From contig URGQ01000075.1 of NCBI GenBank assembly GCA_900547385.1, forward strand, positions 1 through 5,081: a DNA stretch of 5,081 nucleotides, written 5' to 3'. This DNA comes from an uncultured Oscillospiraceae bacterium. Its GTDB lineage: Bacteria > Bacillota > Clostridia > Oscillospirales > Ruminococcaceae. The notes under the pieces are model-generated. The model was not told where the DNA came from, made no database searches, and saw only the letters and a list, made by a program, of their open reading frames with translations. The translations under genes and the position numbers were made by a program. Shown piece by piece: positions 1 to 5,013 of this stretch (the first letter of the stretch is position 1; every line of letters starts with the position of its first letter).

Positions 1-93
1 GGGGTCTGCCCCAGCGGGAACCCGCCTCCCACCAGCACCTTGAAAACTGAATAAAGCACCAGGCCATTATCCCCACAGCCGGAGATATATCAG
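1..93. other. Left-edge non-coding segment with an orphan rRNA-spacer-like motif and two short hairpins
   Basis: No gene is visible here. Positions 1-12 can form GGGG/CCCC around a 4-base loop, and 14-25 form a compact GC-rich inverted repeat (GCGGG AA CCCGC). At 38-53 the sequence CCTTGAAAACTGAATA closely matches the motif that Bacillota carry in the 16S-23S rRNA spacer, a little upstream of 23S. No 23S gene follows; ddl does. It may be a relic of an rRNA operon edge, a processing or antitermination-like element used elsewhere, or chance. The match to the motif is from memory, not from an alignment. Confidence 0.4.
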
Positions 94-122
94 TTGCACC
101 CCGCATAAAAATGTGGTATGAT
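94..122 (+). promoter_or_regulatory. Sigma-A-type promoter for ddl with extended -10
   Basis: TTGCAC at 94-99 (-35, 5 of 6 to consensus) and TATGAT at 117-122 (-10, 5 of 6) are separated by exactly 17 bases. A TG at 114-115, one base before the -10, makes it an extended -10 promoter. Transcription would start near 129, giving a leader of about 36 nt before the ATG at 165. The ATG at 111 overlaps this promoter and would not be on the mRNA, which helps settle the ddl start. Confidence 0.75.
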
Positions 123-164
123 AAGCTGTGTTATTTCGCTGTTTTGGAAAGGGGTTTTTTCCTG

Positions 165-1238
165 ATGTCAAGCCCAAAATTGACTGTTGCCGTCCTATTC
201 GGCGGCGCTTCCACCGAGCACGATGTTTCCCAGCTCTCCGTCACCTCCGTCCTGCGGGAGTTGGACCGCGATAAATATGAAATCCTGCCGGTCGGCATCA
301 CCCGCTCCGGGGAGTGGTTTCTCTACACCGGGGAGCTTTCGCTCATCACCGATGGCCGCTGGGAGCAGAGCGATGCCCGCATTCCCTGCCTACTTTCCCC
401 TGTGCCCGCCCACCACGGGCTGATGGTACAAAAAGCCGATGGCTGGCAGCCGCTGCGGGTGGATCTGGTTTTCCCGGTGCTGCACGGCATGAACGGTGAG
501 GACGGTACCCTGCAGGGTCTGTTGGAGCTGGCCCGGCTGCCCTATGTGGGCTGCGGGGTGACCGGCAGCGCCAACTGCATGGATAAAGATATTGCCAAGC
601 GGCTATTTGCCGCGGCCGGCATTCCCACCGCCCGGGGCTTTACCGTTTACCGGGGAGAGGTTCCCTCCCCCGCCGAGCTGGCCGCCAAAGTGGAAGCCGA
701 ACTGGGCTGGCCGGTCTTTGTCAAGCCGGTGAACCTGGGGTCCTCGGTGGGCGTCAGCCGGGCCTGCGATGCCGAAGAGCTGGCCGCCGCCATGGAGGAA
801 GCCCTCCGCTATGACTGCAAGGTTCTGGTGGAGGAAGCCATTACCGGGGCGGAGGTGGAATGCGCCGTAATGGGCAACCACCACAATGCCATCCCCAGCG
901 ATGTCATCGGCGAGATCGTTCCCCTGCGGGAGATGTACGATTACGAGGGCAAGTACCTGGATGGTTCCACCCAGCTGTATATCCCGGCCCGTATTCCGGA
1001 AGTGCAGACTGAGCTGATCCGCCAAGCGGCGGTAAAGGCTTACCGCGCGCTGGACTGCCGCGGCCTTTCCCGGGTGGATTTCTTTGCCCTGCCGGATGGC
1101 ACCATTCGTCTGAATGAGATCAACACTCTGCCGGGCTTCACCAATATCAGCATGTTCCCCAAGCTGTTTATGGCCAGCGGCTACACCTATCCCCAGCTGC
1201 TGGACCGTTTGATCGAGCTGGCGCTGGAGCCCCGCTGA
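165..1238 (+). CDS. ddl: D-alanine--D-alanine ligase
   Basis: ATP-grasp ligase that joins two D-Ala in the cytoplasm, giving the dipeptide that MurF adds to the peptidoglycan precursor. The protein is 357 aa, normal for the family. The N-terminal domain has the GGxSxEHxVSxxS motif, with Glu18. The ATP-grasp core contains LHGMNGEDG and KPVNLGSSVGVS (Ser193). The omega loop YDYEGKY has Lys263 and Tyr264. By alignment from memory, Glu18, Ser193 and Tyr264 correspond to the E. coli DdlB triad Glu15, Ser150 and Tyr216. Metal ligands Asp305, Glu318 and Asn320 lie in SRVDFF and NEINTLPGFT. Tyr in the omega loop argues for D-Ala-D-Ala and against a VanA-type D-lactate ligase. The start at 165 is preferred over an in-frame ATG at 111, because GGAAAGGGG (146-154) lies 10 bases upstream and the family N-terminus begins here; 111 lies inside the promoter. 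No convincing intrinsic terminator follows. Confidence 0.96.
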   Translation: MSSPKLTVAVLFGGASTEHDVSQLSVTSVLRELDRDKYEILPVGITRSGEWFLYTGELSLITDGRWEQSDARIPCLLSPVPAHHGLMVQKADGWQPLRVDLVFPVLHGMNGEDGTLQGLLELARLPYVGCGVTGSANCMDKDIAKRLFAAAGIPTARGFTVYRGEVPSPAELAAKVEAELGWPVFVKPVNLGSSVGVSRACDAEELAAAMEEALRYDCKVLVEEAITGAEVECAVMGNHHNAIPSDVIGEIVPLREMYDYEGKYLDGSTQLYIPARIPEVQTELIRQAAVKAYRALDCRGLSRVDFFALPDGTIRLNEINTLPGFTNISMFPKLFMASGYTYPQLLDRLIELALEPR

Positions 1239-1303
1239 GGGGACACGATCCCCGGCAAAATTCCTTTACCAAGGGGAAAAAGTGCGGCTTTGCCGGCCAT
1301 GCG

Positions 1304-1502
1304 GCGGCGGAGCCGTGGAGCGGACGAGGGCTGCCCGCAGCGAAGCGGAGGGTCGGCCCGAGGCGGAGCGAAACGGCGACGCCGCATCTGCCCCCAAGCC
1401 GCTGCCGGAGCCCGGCCCATGCGGCGGGCCCGCTCCACTTGATATCGGACTGACCCGCCGCTGCGCTTTGGGCAGTCCTCCCCCGTTTCGCGGCCCCGCC
1501 GC
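1304..1502. repeat. Long imperfect inverted repeat filling the ddl-murI spacer
   Basis: Arms 1304-1361 and 1445-1502 align without gaps as reverse complements at 45 of 58 positions. Read as plus-strand RNA, six of the 13 mismatches become G·U pairs. The symmetry continues inward: ungapped pairing from 1304-1387 to 1419-1502 (84 nt per arm, about 60 identical by hand count) ends in a perfect 8-bp stem, 1380-1387 with 1419-1426. The apex is roughly 1388-1418. The whole element is about 199 bp of very GC-rich DNA and ends about 30 bp before the murI ribosome binding site. No transposase or reading frame of substance is present. It could be a MITE-like or palindromic interspersed repeat, or a structured leader. 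Hand alignment only. Confidence 0.75.
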
Positions 1503-1533
1503 GGAACCCCAACCAAGCTCTTATCTTCCCCAG

Positions 1534-1543
1534 AAAGGAGGTG
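1534..1543 (+). promoter_or_regulatory. Strong murI ribosome binding site
   Basis: AAAGGAGGTG is a ten-base match to the anti-Shine-Dalgarno sequence, with 8 bases between GGAGG and the ATG at 1550. The in-frame GTG at 1541 overlaps this site and so cannot be the start. It lies just outside the long inverted repeat, so it is probably accessible. Confidence 0.85.
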
Positions 1544-1549
1544 CTGCCC

Positions 1550-2371
1550 ATGGACCCCAGACCTATCGGTGTTTTTGATTCCGGTATCGGCGGACTGATG
1601 GCGGTGCGGATGCTGCGGCATCTGCTGCCGGGCGAGCCCATCCTCTACCTGGGGGATACCGCCCGGATGCCCTATGGCGACCGCCCGGCCGGGGAGATCG
1701 ACCGGCTGACCGGCGAGCTGACCGGCTGGCTGCTGCGGCAGAATGTCAAGGCGCTTATCGCGGCCTGCGGCACCATAAGCTGCAATGCAGGCGAAACACT
1801 GCAGCAGCTGCCGGTCCCCTGCTTTGATGTGGTGACGGCTGCTGCCGAAGCGGCGGCCCAGGCCACCCGAAACGGAAAAGTGGGTCTGGCCGCCACCAGT
1901 GCCACCATCCGCAGCGGGCGCTTTGCGGAGGAGATAGAAAGGCGGACCGGACAGGCTGTGACCGCTGTGCCCTGTCCCCTGCTGGCGCCCATGATAGAGC
2001 ACGGAGCCGGCCCGGATGACCCTGCGCTGGCCGCCGCTGTGGCGGAATACTGCCAACCCCTGCTGCAAAGCGGAGTGGATACCGTAGTGCTGGGCTGCAC
2101 CCATTATCCCCTTATCGCGGAGCTTTTTACCCGGATATTGGGGCCGGAAGTGACCCTGATAGACTGCGCGGGCGAAGCGGCCAAAGCCGCCGCCGAAGCC
2201 ATGAAAGAACAACATCTGCTGGCGGAGGGGAACGACCCTGCCGTCACGGAATACCGTTTTACCGCCCTGCCGCCGCAGGCCGCCCGACAGACGGCCCGCC
2301 GCATGCTGGGAGAGGATTTTACCCCGCGGCTGCTGCCGCTGGAGAAGCTGACCGCGTTTTCCACCGAATAA
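1550..2371 (+). CDS. murI: Glutamate racemase
   Basis: Cofactor-independent cytoplasmic racemase converting L-Glu to D-Glu for addition by MurD to UDP-MurNAc-L-Ala. The protein is 273 aa, the usual length. Landmarks are PIGVFDSGIGGL (Asp10, Ser11), GDTARMPYG (Pro41, Tyr42, Gly43), the first catalytic-cysteine motif at Cys73-Gly74-Thr75, and the second at LGCTHYPL (Cys183-Thr184-His185). Both catalytic cysteines are present, so activity is expected. The oddity is Gly74: the usual motif is Ala-Cys-Asn-Thr, and that Asn normally helps bind the substrate. It could be a clade variant rather than a defect. Aspartate racemase is less likely given the CTHYPL motif and the overall fit to MurI. The start is set by the strong ribosome binding site. 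The neighbour ddl serves the same peptidoglycan pathway. Confidence 0.93.
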   Translation: MDPRPIGVFDSGIGGLMAVRMLRHLLPGEPILYLGDTARMPYGDRPAGEIDRLTGELTGWLLRQNVKALIAACGTISCNAGETLQQLPVPCFDVVTAAAEAAAQATRNGKVGLAATSATIRSGRFAEEIERRTGQAVTAVPCPLLAPMIEHGAGPDDPALAAAVAEYCQPLLQSGVDTVVLGCTHYPLIAELFTRILGPEVTLIDCAGEAAKAAAEAMKEQHLLAEGNDPAVTEYRFTALPPQAARQTARRMLGEDFTPRLLPLEKLTAFSTE

Positions 2372-2393
2372 AGCCATTTTGTGAAAAACGCGG
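2352..2393. other. Inverted repeat across the murI stop codon
   Basis: CCGCGTTTT (2352-2360) and AAAACGCGG (2385-2393) are perfect 9-bp complements. After one mismatch, CAC (2362-2364) pairs with GTG (2381-2383), leaving a 16-nt loop that contains the stop codon at 2369-2371. No U-tract follows, so this is not a standard terminator. It may stabilise the 3' end of the message or cause pausing. A shorter alternative, GCGG/CCGC (2390-2393 with 2399-2402), competes for the right arm. Confidence 0.45.
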
Positions 2394-2412
2394 CTAAACC
2401 GCTAAATTGAAA

Positions 2413-2428
2413 AAAGGGGGCGAGCCCC
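2413..2428 (+). promoter_or_regulatory. Ribosome binding site inside a small hairpin before the DUF1934 gene
   Basis: AAAGGGGG (2413-2420) sits 8 bases before the ATG at 2429. The last four G of the site (2417-2420) are complementary to CCCC (2425-2428), which touches the start codon, around a CGAG loop. The short stem would partly hide the site and could lower or tune translation of this gene. Confidence 0.5.
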
Positions 2429-2863
2429 ATGAAAACAGAACAGGAAAACTGCACCGTCACCGTCCGCGGCATCCAGCGGGTGGAGGGTGACGAGGATGTG
2501 GTGGAGCTGGTGACCGGCGGGCGCTTTACCTGCCATGGGGGCCACTGGCTCATCCGGTATGAGGAGAGCGACGATACCGGCTATGGCGGCTGCCACACCT
2601 CCCTGCGGTACGACCCTGAAAAGGGACAGGTCATCCTGCTGCGTACCGGGGCGGTGCATTCCCAGCTGATCGTAGAGGAGGGCAAGCGCCACCAATGCAC
2701 CTATGATACCGGCTGCGGCACCATCATCCTGGGGGTGAGCGGCAGCCGCATCGCGGCCGACCTAGACGAGCAGGGCGGCACGCTGGAATTTCACTACTCG
2801 CTGGATGTAAACACGGCGCTGGTAAGCGAAAACGATGTTTATGTGGCGGTGTTCCCGCGGTAA
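2429..2863 (+). CDS. DUF1934 / YwiB-like small beta-barrel protein
   Basis: 144-aa soluble protein with no signal peptide or membrane segment. It resembles the DUF1934 (YwiB) family, predicted calycin-like beta-barrels of unknown function. Supporting features are the alternating beta-strand pattern throughout, GGCHTSLRYDP (residues 53-63), the Arg-x-Gly at 72-74, and the Tyr-x-Thr-x-x-Gly stretch at 92-97 (YDTGCG), where family members usually have something like YxTPxG. Four cysteines (8, 35, 55, 90) plus Cys96 are more than usual for a small cytoplasmic protein. The gene lies directly upstream of argS, the same neighbourhood as ywiB-argS in Bacillus subtilis, which supports the assignment. 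It ends in two in-frame stops in a row (2861-2866). The 57-bp gap after murI suggests co-transcription. Function is unknown; nothing in the sequence shows a ligand. Confidence 0.8.
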   Translation: MKTEQENCTVTVRGIQRVEGDEDVVELVTGGRFTCHGGHWLIRYEESDDTGYGGCHTSLRYDPEKGQVILLRTGAVHSQLIVEEGKRHQCTYDTGCGTIILGVSGSRIAADLDEQGGTLEFHYSLDVNTALVSENDVYVAVFPR

Positions 2864-2871
2864 TAAGAAAG

Positions 2872-2887
2872 CTTGCCGGGGGGCAAG
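2872..2887. other. Short hairpin next to the cloverleaf
   Basis: CTTGCC (2872-2877) pairs with GGCAAG (2882-2887) around GGGG, just after the tandem stop codons of the DUF1934 gene. No U-tract follows. An alternative pairing, GCCGGG (2875-2880) with CCCGGC (2975-2980), would instead extend the cloverleaf's closing stem across an internal loop, so the two folds are mutually exclusive. Confidence 0.55.
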
Positions 2888-2888
2888 G

Positions 2889-2971
2889 CGGCCCGCAGGG
2901 CGTTCCGGCCGGGCCGGAACCGGCGGTCGCAGACCGCCGAAGCCGCCGCAGGCGGCTTGCCCTGCGGGCCG
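2889..2971. repeat. Perfect cloverleaf: closed four-way junction element
   Basis: An 83-bp segment in which all but nine bases are paired. The closing stem is 13 bp, 2889-2901 with 2959-2971. Inside it sit three hairpins that abut with no linker: 2902-2920 (8 bp, loop CGG), 2921-2939 (8 bp, loop GCA) and 2940-2958 (8 bp, loop GCA). All 37 pairs are Watson-Crick with no G·U, so both strands fold equally well, which suggests selection or origin at the DNA level as much as RNA. The position between the DUF1934 gene and argS would place it in the argS leader if transcribed. No protein-coding sense and no tRNA features (no T-loop, no CCA) are seen. It could be a palindromic interspersed repeat, a MITE-like end product or a structured RNA; I do not recognise the family. 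Confidence 0.85.
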
Positions 2972-2989
2972 GCTCCCGGCTCCTGCATA

Positions 2990-3041
2990 AATCCCAAATC
3001 GTATATAAATCAATTTCTATACATTAAGGAGAGCTTCAACT
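2990..3041 (+). promoter_or_regulatory. AT-rich argS leader with ribosome binding site
   Basis: After the GC-rich cloverleaf the composition switches abruptly to AT. AAGGAGAG (3026-3033) is a good ribosome binding site, 8 bases before the argS ATG at 3042. TATAAA (3004-3009) could be a -10 box, but no matching -35 is seen about 17 bases upstream, so a separate argS promoter is only possible. No T-box antiterminator or specifier pattern was found. Confidence 0.5.
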
Positions 3042-4787
3042 ATGATTTCCCGCTTTGATGAGACCCGCCAGGGCCTTGACCGTGTCGTTCGGGCGGCCTT
3101 TGCCGCGGCGGCTGCCAAGGGCCTGCTGCCCGATGCCGAGCCCGCCGCCTATGTGGTGGAAATTCCCGCCGATCCCAAAAACGGCGATTTTTCCACCAAT
3201 GCCGCCATGGTGAACGCCCGCGCGATGAGATGCGCTCCCCAGAAAATTGCGGCGGCCCTGCTGGAGTGCTTTGATTTTGGCGAGCTGCCGGTGGAGCGCT
3301 GCGAGATCGCCGGTCCCGGCTTCTTGAATTTCTACATGAAGCAGGAATGGTTTGGTTCGCTGGCGGCGGAGGCGCTGGAAAAGGGCGCGCACTATGGCCG
3401 CAGCGACTACGGCCAAAACGAAAAGGTAATGGTGGAATTCGTTTCCGCCAACCCCACCGGCCCCATGCACATGGGCAATGCCCGCGGCGGCGCCATAGGC
3501 GACTGCCTGGCGGCGGCGCTGGAATGGAGCGGCCACGATGTGACCCGGGAATTTTATGTGAATGATGCCGGCAACCAGATCAACAAGTTCGGGGCGTCCC
3601 TTTCGGTGCGGTATCTGCAGCTCTTTGAGGGGGAGGACAAGCACCCCCTGCCGGAGGACTGCTATCAGGGCATGGATATTCTGGACCATGCAAGGGAGTT
3701 TGCAAAGCTGTACGGCGATCAATATGTGAACGCCGATGAGGAGGAGCGCCGCCGCGCCTTGGTGGAATACGCCCTGCCCCTGAATATTGCCGCTTTGGAG
3801 CGGGACCTGGGCCGATACCGCATCCACTATGATGTGTGGTTTAGGGAAAGCGTGCTGCACCGGGAGGGCAAGGTCACAGCCATCTGCGAGAAGCTGAAGG
3901 AAAATGGCTGGGCCTATGAAAAAGAGGGCGCCCTGTGGTACAATAACATCAAGATGATGACCGAGAAGGCCGAAAAAGCCGGCAAGCCGCTTTCCGAGGC
4001 GGAGATAGCTGAGCTGAAGGATGATGTGCTGGTGCGGGCCAACGGCGTTCCCACCTACTTTGCCGCCGATATTGCCTACCACTACAACAAGTTTGCCGAG
4101 CGCGGATTTCACCGGGTCATCAATATTTGGGGTGCCGACCACCACGGCCATGTTGCCCGCCTGAAGGGCGCCATGGATGCGGTGGGGCTGGACGGCGACC
4201 GGCTGGACATCGTACTGATGCAGCTGGTGCGCCTGATGAAGGACGGGCAGCCCTACCGCATGAGCAAGCGCAGCGGCCGGGCCGTGACGCTGACCGACCT
4301 GCTGGACGATGTGCCGATCGATGCCGCGCGGTTCTTCTTCAATATGCGGGAGCCGAATGCGACCTTTGACTTTGATCTGGATTTAGCAGTACAGCAGAGC
4401 AGCGATAACCCTGTTTACTATGTGCAGTATGCGCACGCCCGCATCTGCTCGGTGCTTAAGCTGGTGATGGCCGAGGGGCTGACCGAGGAGGGCATTAAGA
4501 ATGCCGATCTGGGTCTCCTGGTAACACCGGAGGAGCGGGAGCTGTGCCGGGCGCTGGGGCAGATGCCGGATGAGGTGATTGCGGCGGCGAAATACTATGA
4601 CCCGGCCCGCATGACCCGCTATGCCATGGAGGTGGCGGCGCTTTACCACAAGTTCTACCAAAACTGCCGGGTGAAGTGTGAGGACTCTGCCGTTTGTGCG
4701 GCCCGTGCCGCCCTGTGCCGGGCTACGGCTACTGTGCTGGAGAACACCCTTGCGATGCTGAAAATCACCGCCCCGGAGGTCATGTGA
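3042..4787 (+). CDS. argS: Arginyl-tRNA synthetase
   Basis: Class Ia aminoacyl-tRNA synthetase charging tRNA-Arg with arginine using ATP; like other ArgRS, family members need tRNA for amino acid activation. The protein is 581 aa, full length. Domains: an N-terminal ArgRS-specific domain with DPKNGDFSTNAAM from residue 44; a Rossmann catalytic core with SANPTGPMHMGNARGG, where HMGN (143-146) is the HIGH signature; WGADHHGH (363-370); the KMSK-equivalent loop RMSKRSGRAVTL (Met407-Ser408-Lys409-Arg410); and a helical anticodon-binding (DALR) domain starting near QYAHAR (462-467) and ending in the typical ...APEVM. The degenerate KMSK is normal for ArgRS. The start is supported by the ribosome binding site at 3026-3033 and by the family N-terminus. 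No frameshift or missing key residue is seen. No clear intrinsic terminator follows the stop. Confidence 0.97.
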   Translation: MISRFDETRQGLDRVVRAAFAAAAAKGLLPDAEPAAYVVEIPADPKNGDFSTNAAMVNARAMRCAPQKIAAALLECFDFGELPVERCEIAGPGFLNFYMKQEWFGSLAAEALEKGAHYGRSDYGQNEKVMVEFVSANPTGPMHMGNARGGAIGDCLAAALEWSGHDVTREFYVNDAGNQINKFGASLSVRYLQLFEGEDKHPLPEDCYQGMDILDHAREFAKLYGDQYVNADEEERRRALVEYALPLNIAALERDLGRYRIHYDVWFRESVLHREGKVTAICEKLKENGWAYEKEGALWYNNIKMMTEKAEKAGKPLSEAEIAELKDDVLVRANGVPTYFAADIAYHYNKFAERGFHRVINIWGADHHGHVARLKGAMDAVGLDGDRLDIVLMQLVRLMKDGQPYRMSKRSGRAVTLTDLLDDVPIDAARFFFNMREPNATFDFDLDLAVQQSSDNPVYYVQYAHARICSVLKLVMAEGLTEEGIKNADLGLLVTPEERELCRALGQMPDEVIAAAKYYDPARMTRYAMEVAALYHKFYQNCRVKCEDSAVCAARAALCRATATVLENTLAMLKITAPEVM

Positions 4788-4812
4788 CGGCGGGGGAAAA
4801 ATGATTTGCAGG

Positions 4813-4985
4813 CGCCTGCCGGCGGATATTCGTGAAACAGATTGTTATCGCCTAACGGCGGGGCAAGCCTTTTAGAAATCTTGGTTTGTACGGCTTACCG
4901 GCGGGGCGTTCATGAAAAAGTCTGCTATCACCTCCGGTGGGGAAGGTCTTATAAAAAGCTTTAGTTGGTACGCCTGCCCGGCGGG
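4813..4985. repeat. Degenerate tandem repeat array downstream of argS, about 40-bp units in 80-bp pairs
   Basis: Units begin at 4813, 4849, 4891, 4929 and 4971 (steps of 36, 42, 38 and 42). The first and third resemble each other (GTGAAACAG/ATGAAAAAG followed by GTTAT/GCTAT), as do the second and fourth (AAGCCTTTTAGAAA/AAGGTCTTATAAAA, then GGT-rich ends), giving a superperiod of 78-80 bp. Each unit opens with a small GC hairpin followed by Gs: CGCC/GGCG in units 1, 2 and 5, and CACC/GGTG in unit 4, a paired change that keeps the stem. Unit 3 has a modified version (CGG/CCG). No reading frame runs through it. The contiguous, diverged units do not fit CRISPR. Strand of action is unknown. Confidence 0.7.
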
Positions 4986-5013
4986 GCATCCTTTTGTGCC
5001 GACAAAAGGATGC
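4986..5013. other. Perfect 12-bp stem-loop without U-tract
   Basis: GCATCCTTTTGT (4986-4997) and ACAAAAGGATGC (5002-5013) are perfect complements around GCCG. It begins where the fifth unit of the upstream tandem array ends and may be its terminal part. On the plus strand it is followed by CAAAAACGG, and on the minus strand by CCCC, so neither strand has the U-run of an intrinsic terminator. It might be a processing or 3'-protecting hairpin for argS mRNA. Confidence 0.75.

Noticed and set aside
165..1238. Vancomycin-resistance-type D-Ala-D-Lac or D-Ala-D-Ser ligase
   Set aside because: The omega loop reads YDYEGKY with the D-Ala-type Lys-Tyr, and no vanH/vanX/vanT-like neighbours are present.
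1541..1549. GTG at 1541 as the murI start
   Set aside because: It overlaps the AAAGGAGGTG ribosome binding site; the ATG at 1550 is ideally spaced and fits the family N-terminus.
1282..1578. 98-codon plus-strand frame in the ddl-murI spacer
   Set aside because: It runs through the long inverted repeat and into murI in another frame; the residues (Arg/Ala/Gly/Pro-rich) reflect the repeat, not a protein.
1187..2377. Long minus-strand open frame (396 codons) opposite murI
   Set aside because: It is the GC-rich antisense shadow of murI and the inverted repeat; the translation has no family resemblance, while the plus strand encodes a clear racemase.
2889..2971. tRNA gene, suggested by the cloverleaf shape
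   Set aside because: Arm lengths (13/8/8/8 bp), 3-nt loops, zero linkers and lack of T-loop and anticodon-loop sequences do not fit a tRNA.
2864..3041. T-box riboswitch in front of argS
   Set aside because: The GGAACCGGCGG stretch at 2916-2926 only loosely recalls the T-box core, and there is no T-box consensus, specifier loop or terminator/antiterminator pair; the bases are accounted for by the perfect cloverleaf.
2873..3058. 61-codon frame across the cloverleaf
   Set aside because: Made of hairpin sequence, overlaps the argS start, and has no suitable ribosome binding site.
3036..4151. Long minus-strand open frame (371 codons) opposite argS
   Set aside because: Antisense shadow of a certain ArgRS; low-complexity hydrophobic/Gly-rich translation and no credible ribosome binding context.
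4769..4797. Terminator at the argS stop codon (CCCCG 4771-4775 with CGGGG 4791-4795)
   Set aside because: Short stem with a large internal loop, followed by GAAAAA rather than a U-tract.
4813..4985. CRISPR array
   Set aside because: Units are contiguous and diverged along their whole length, with no identical repeats separated by unique spacers and no cas gene in view.
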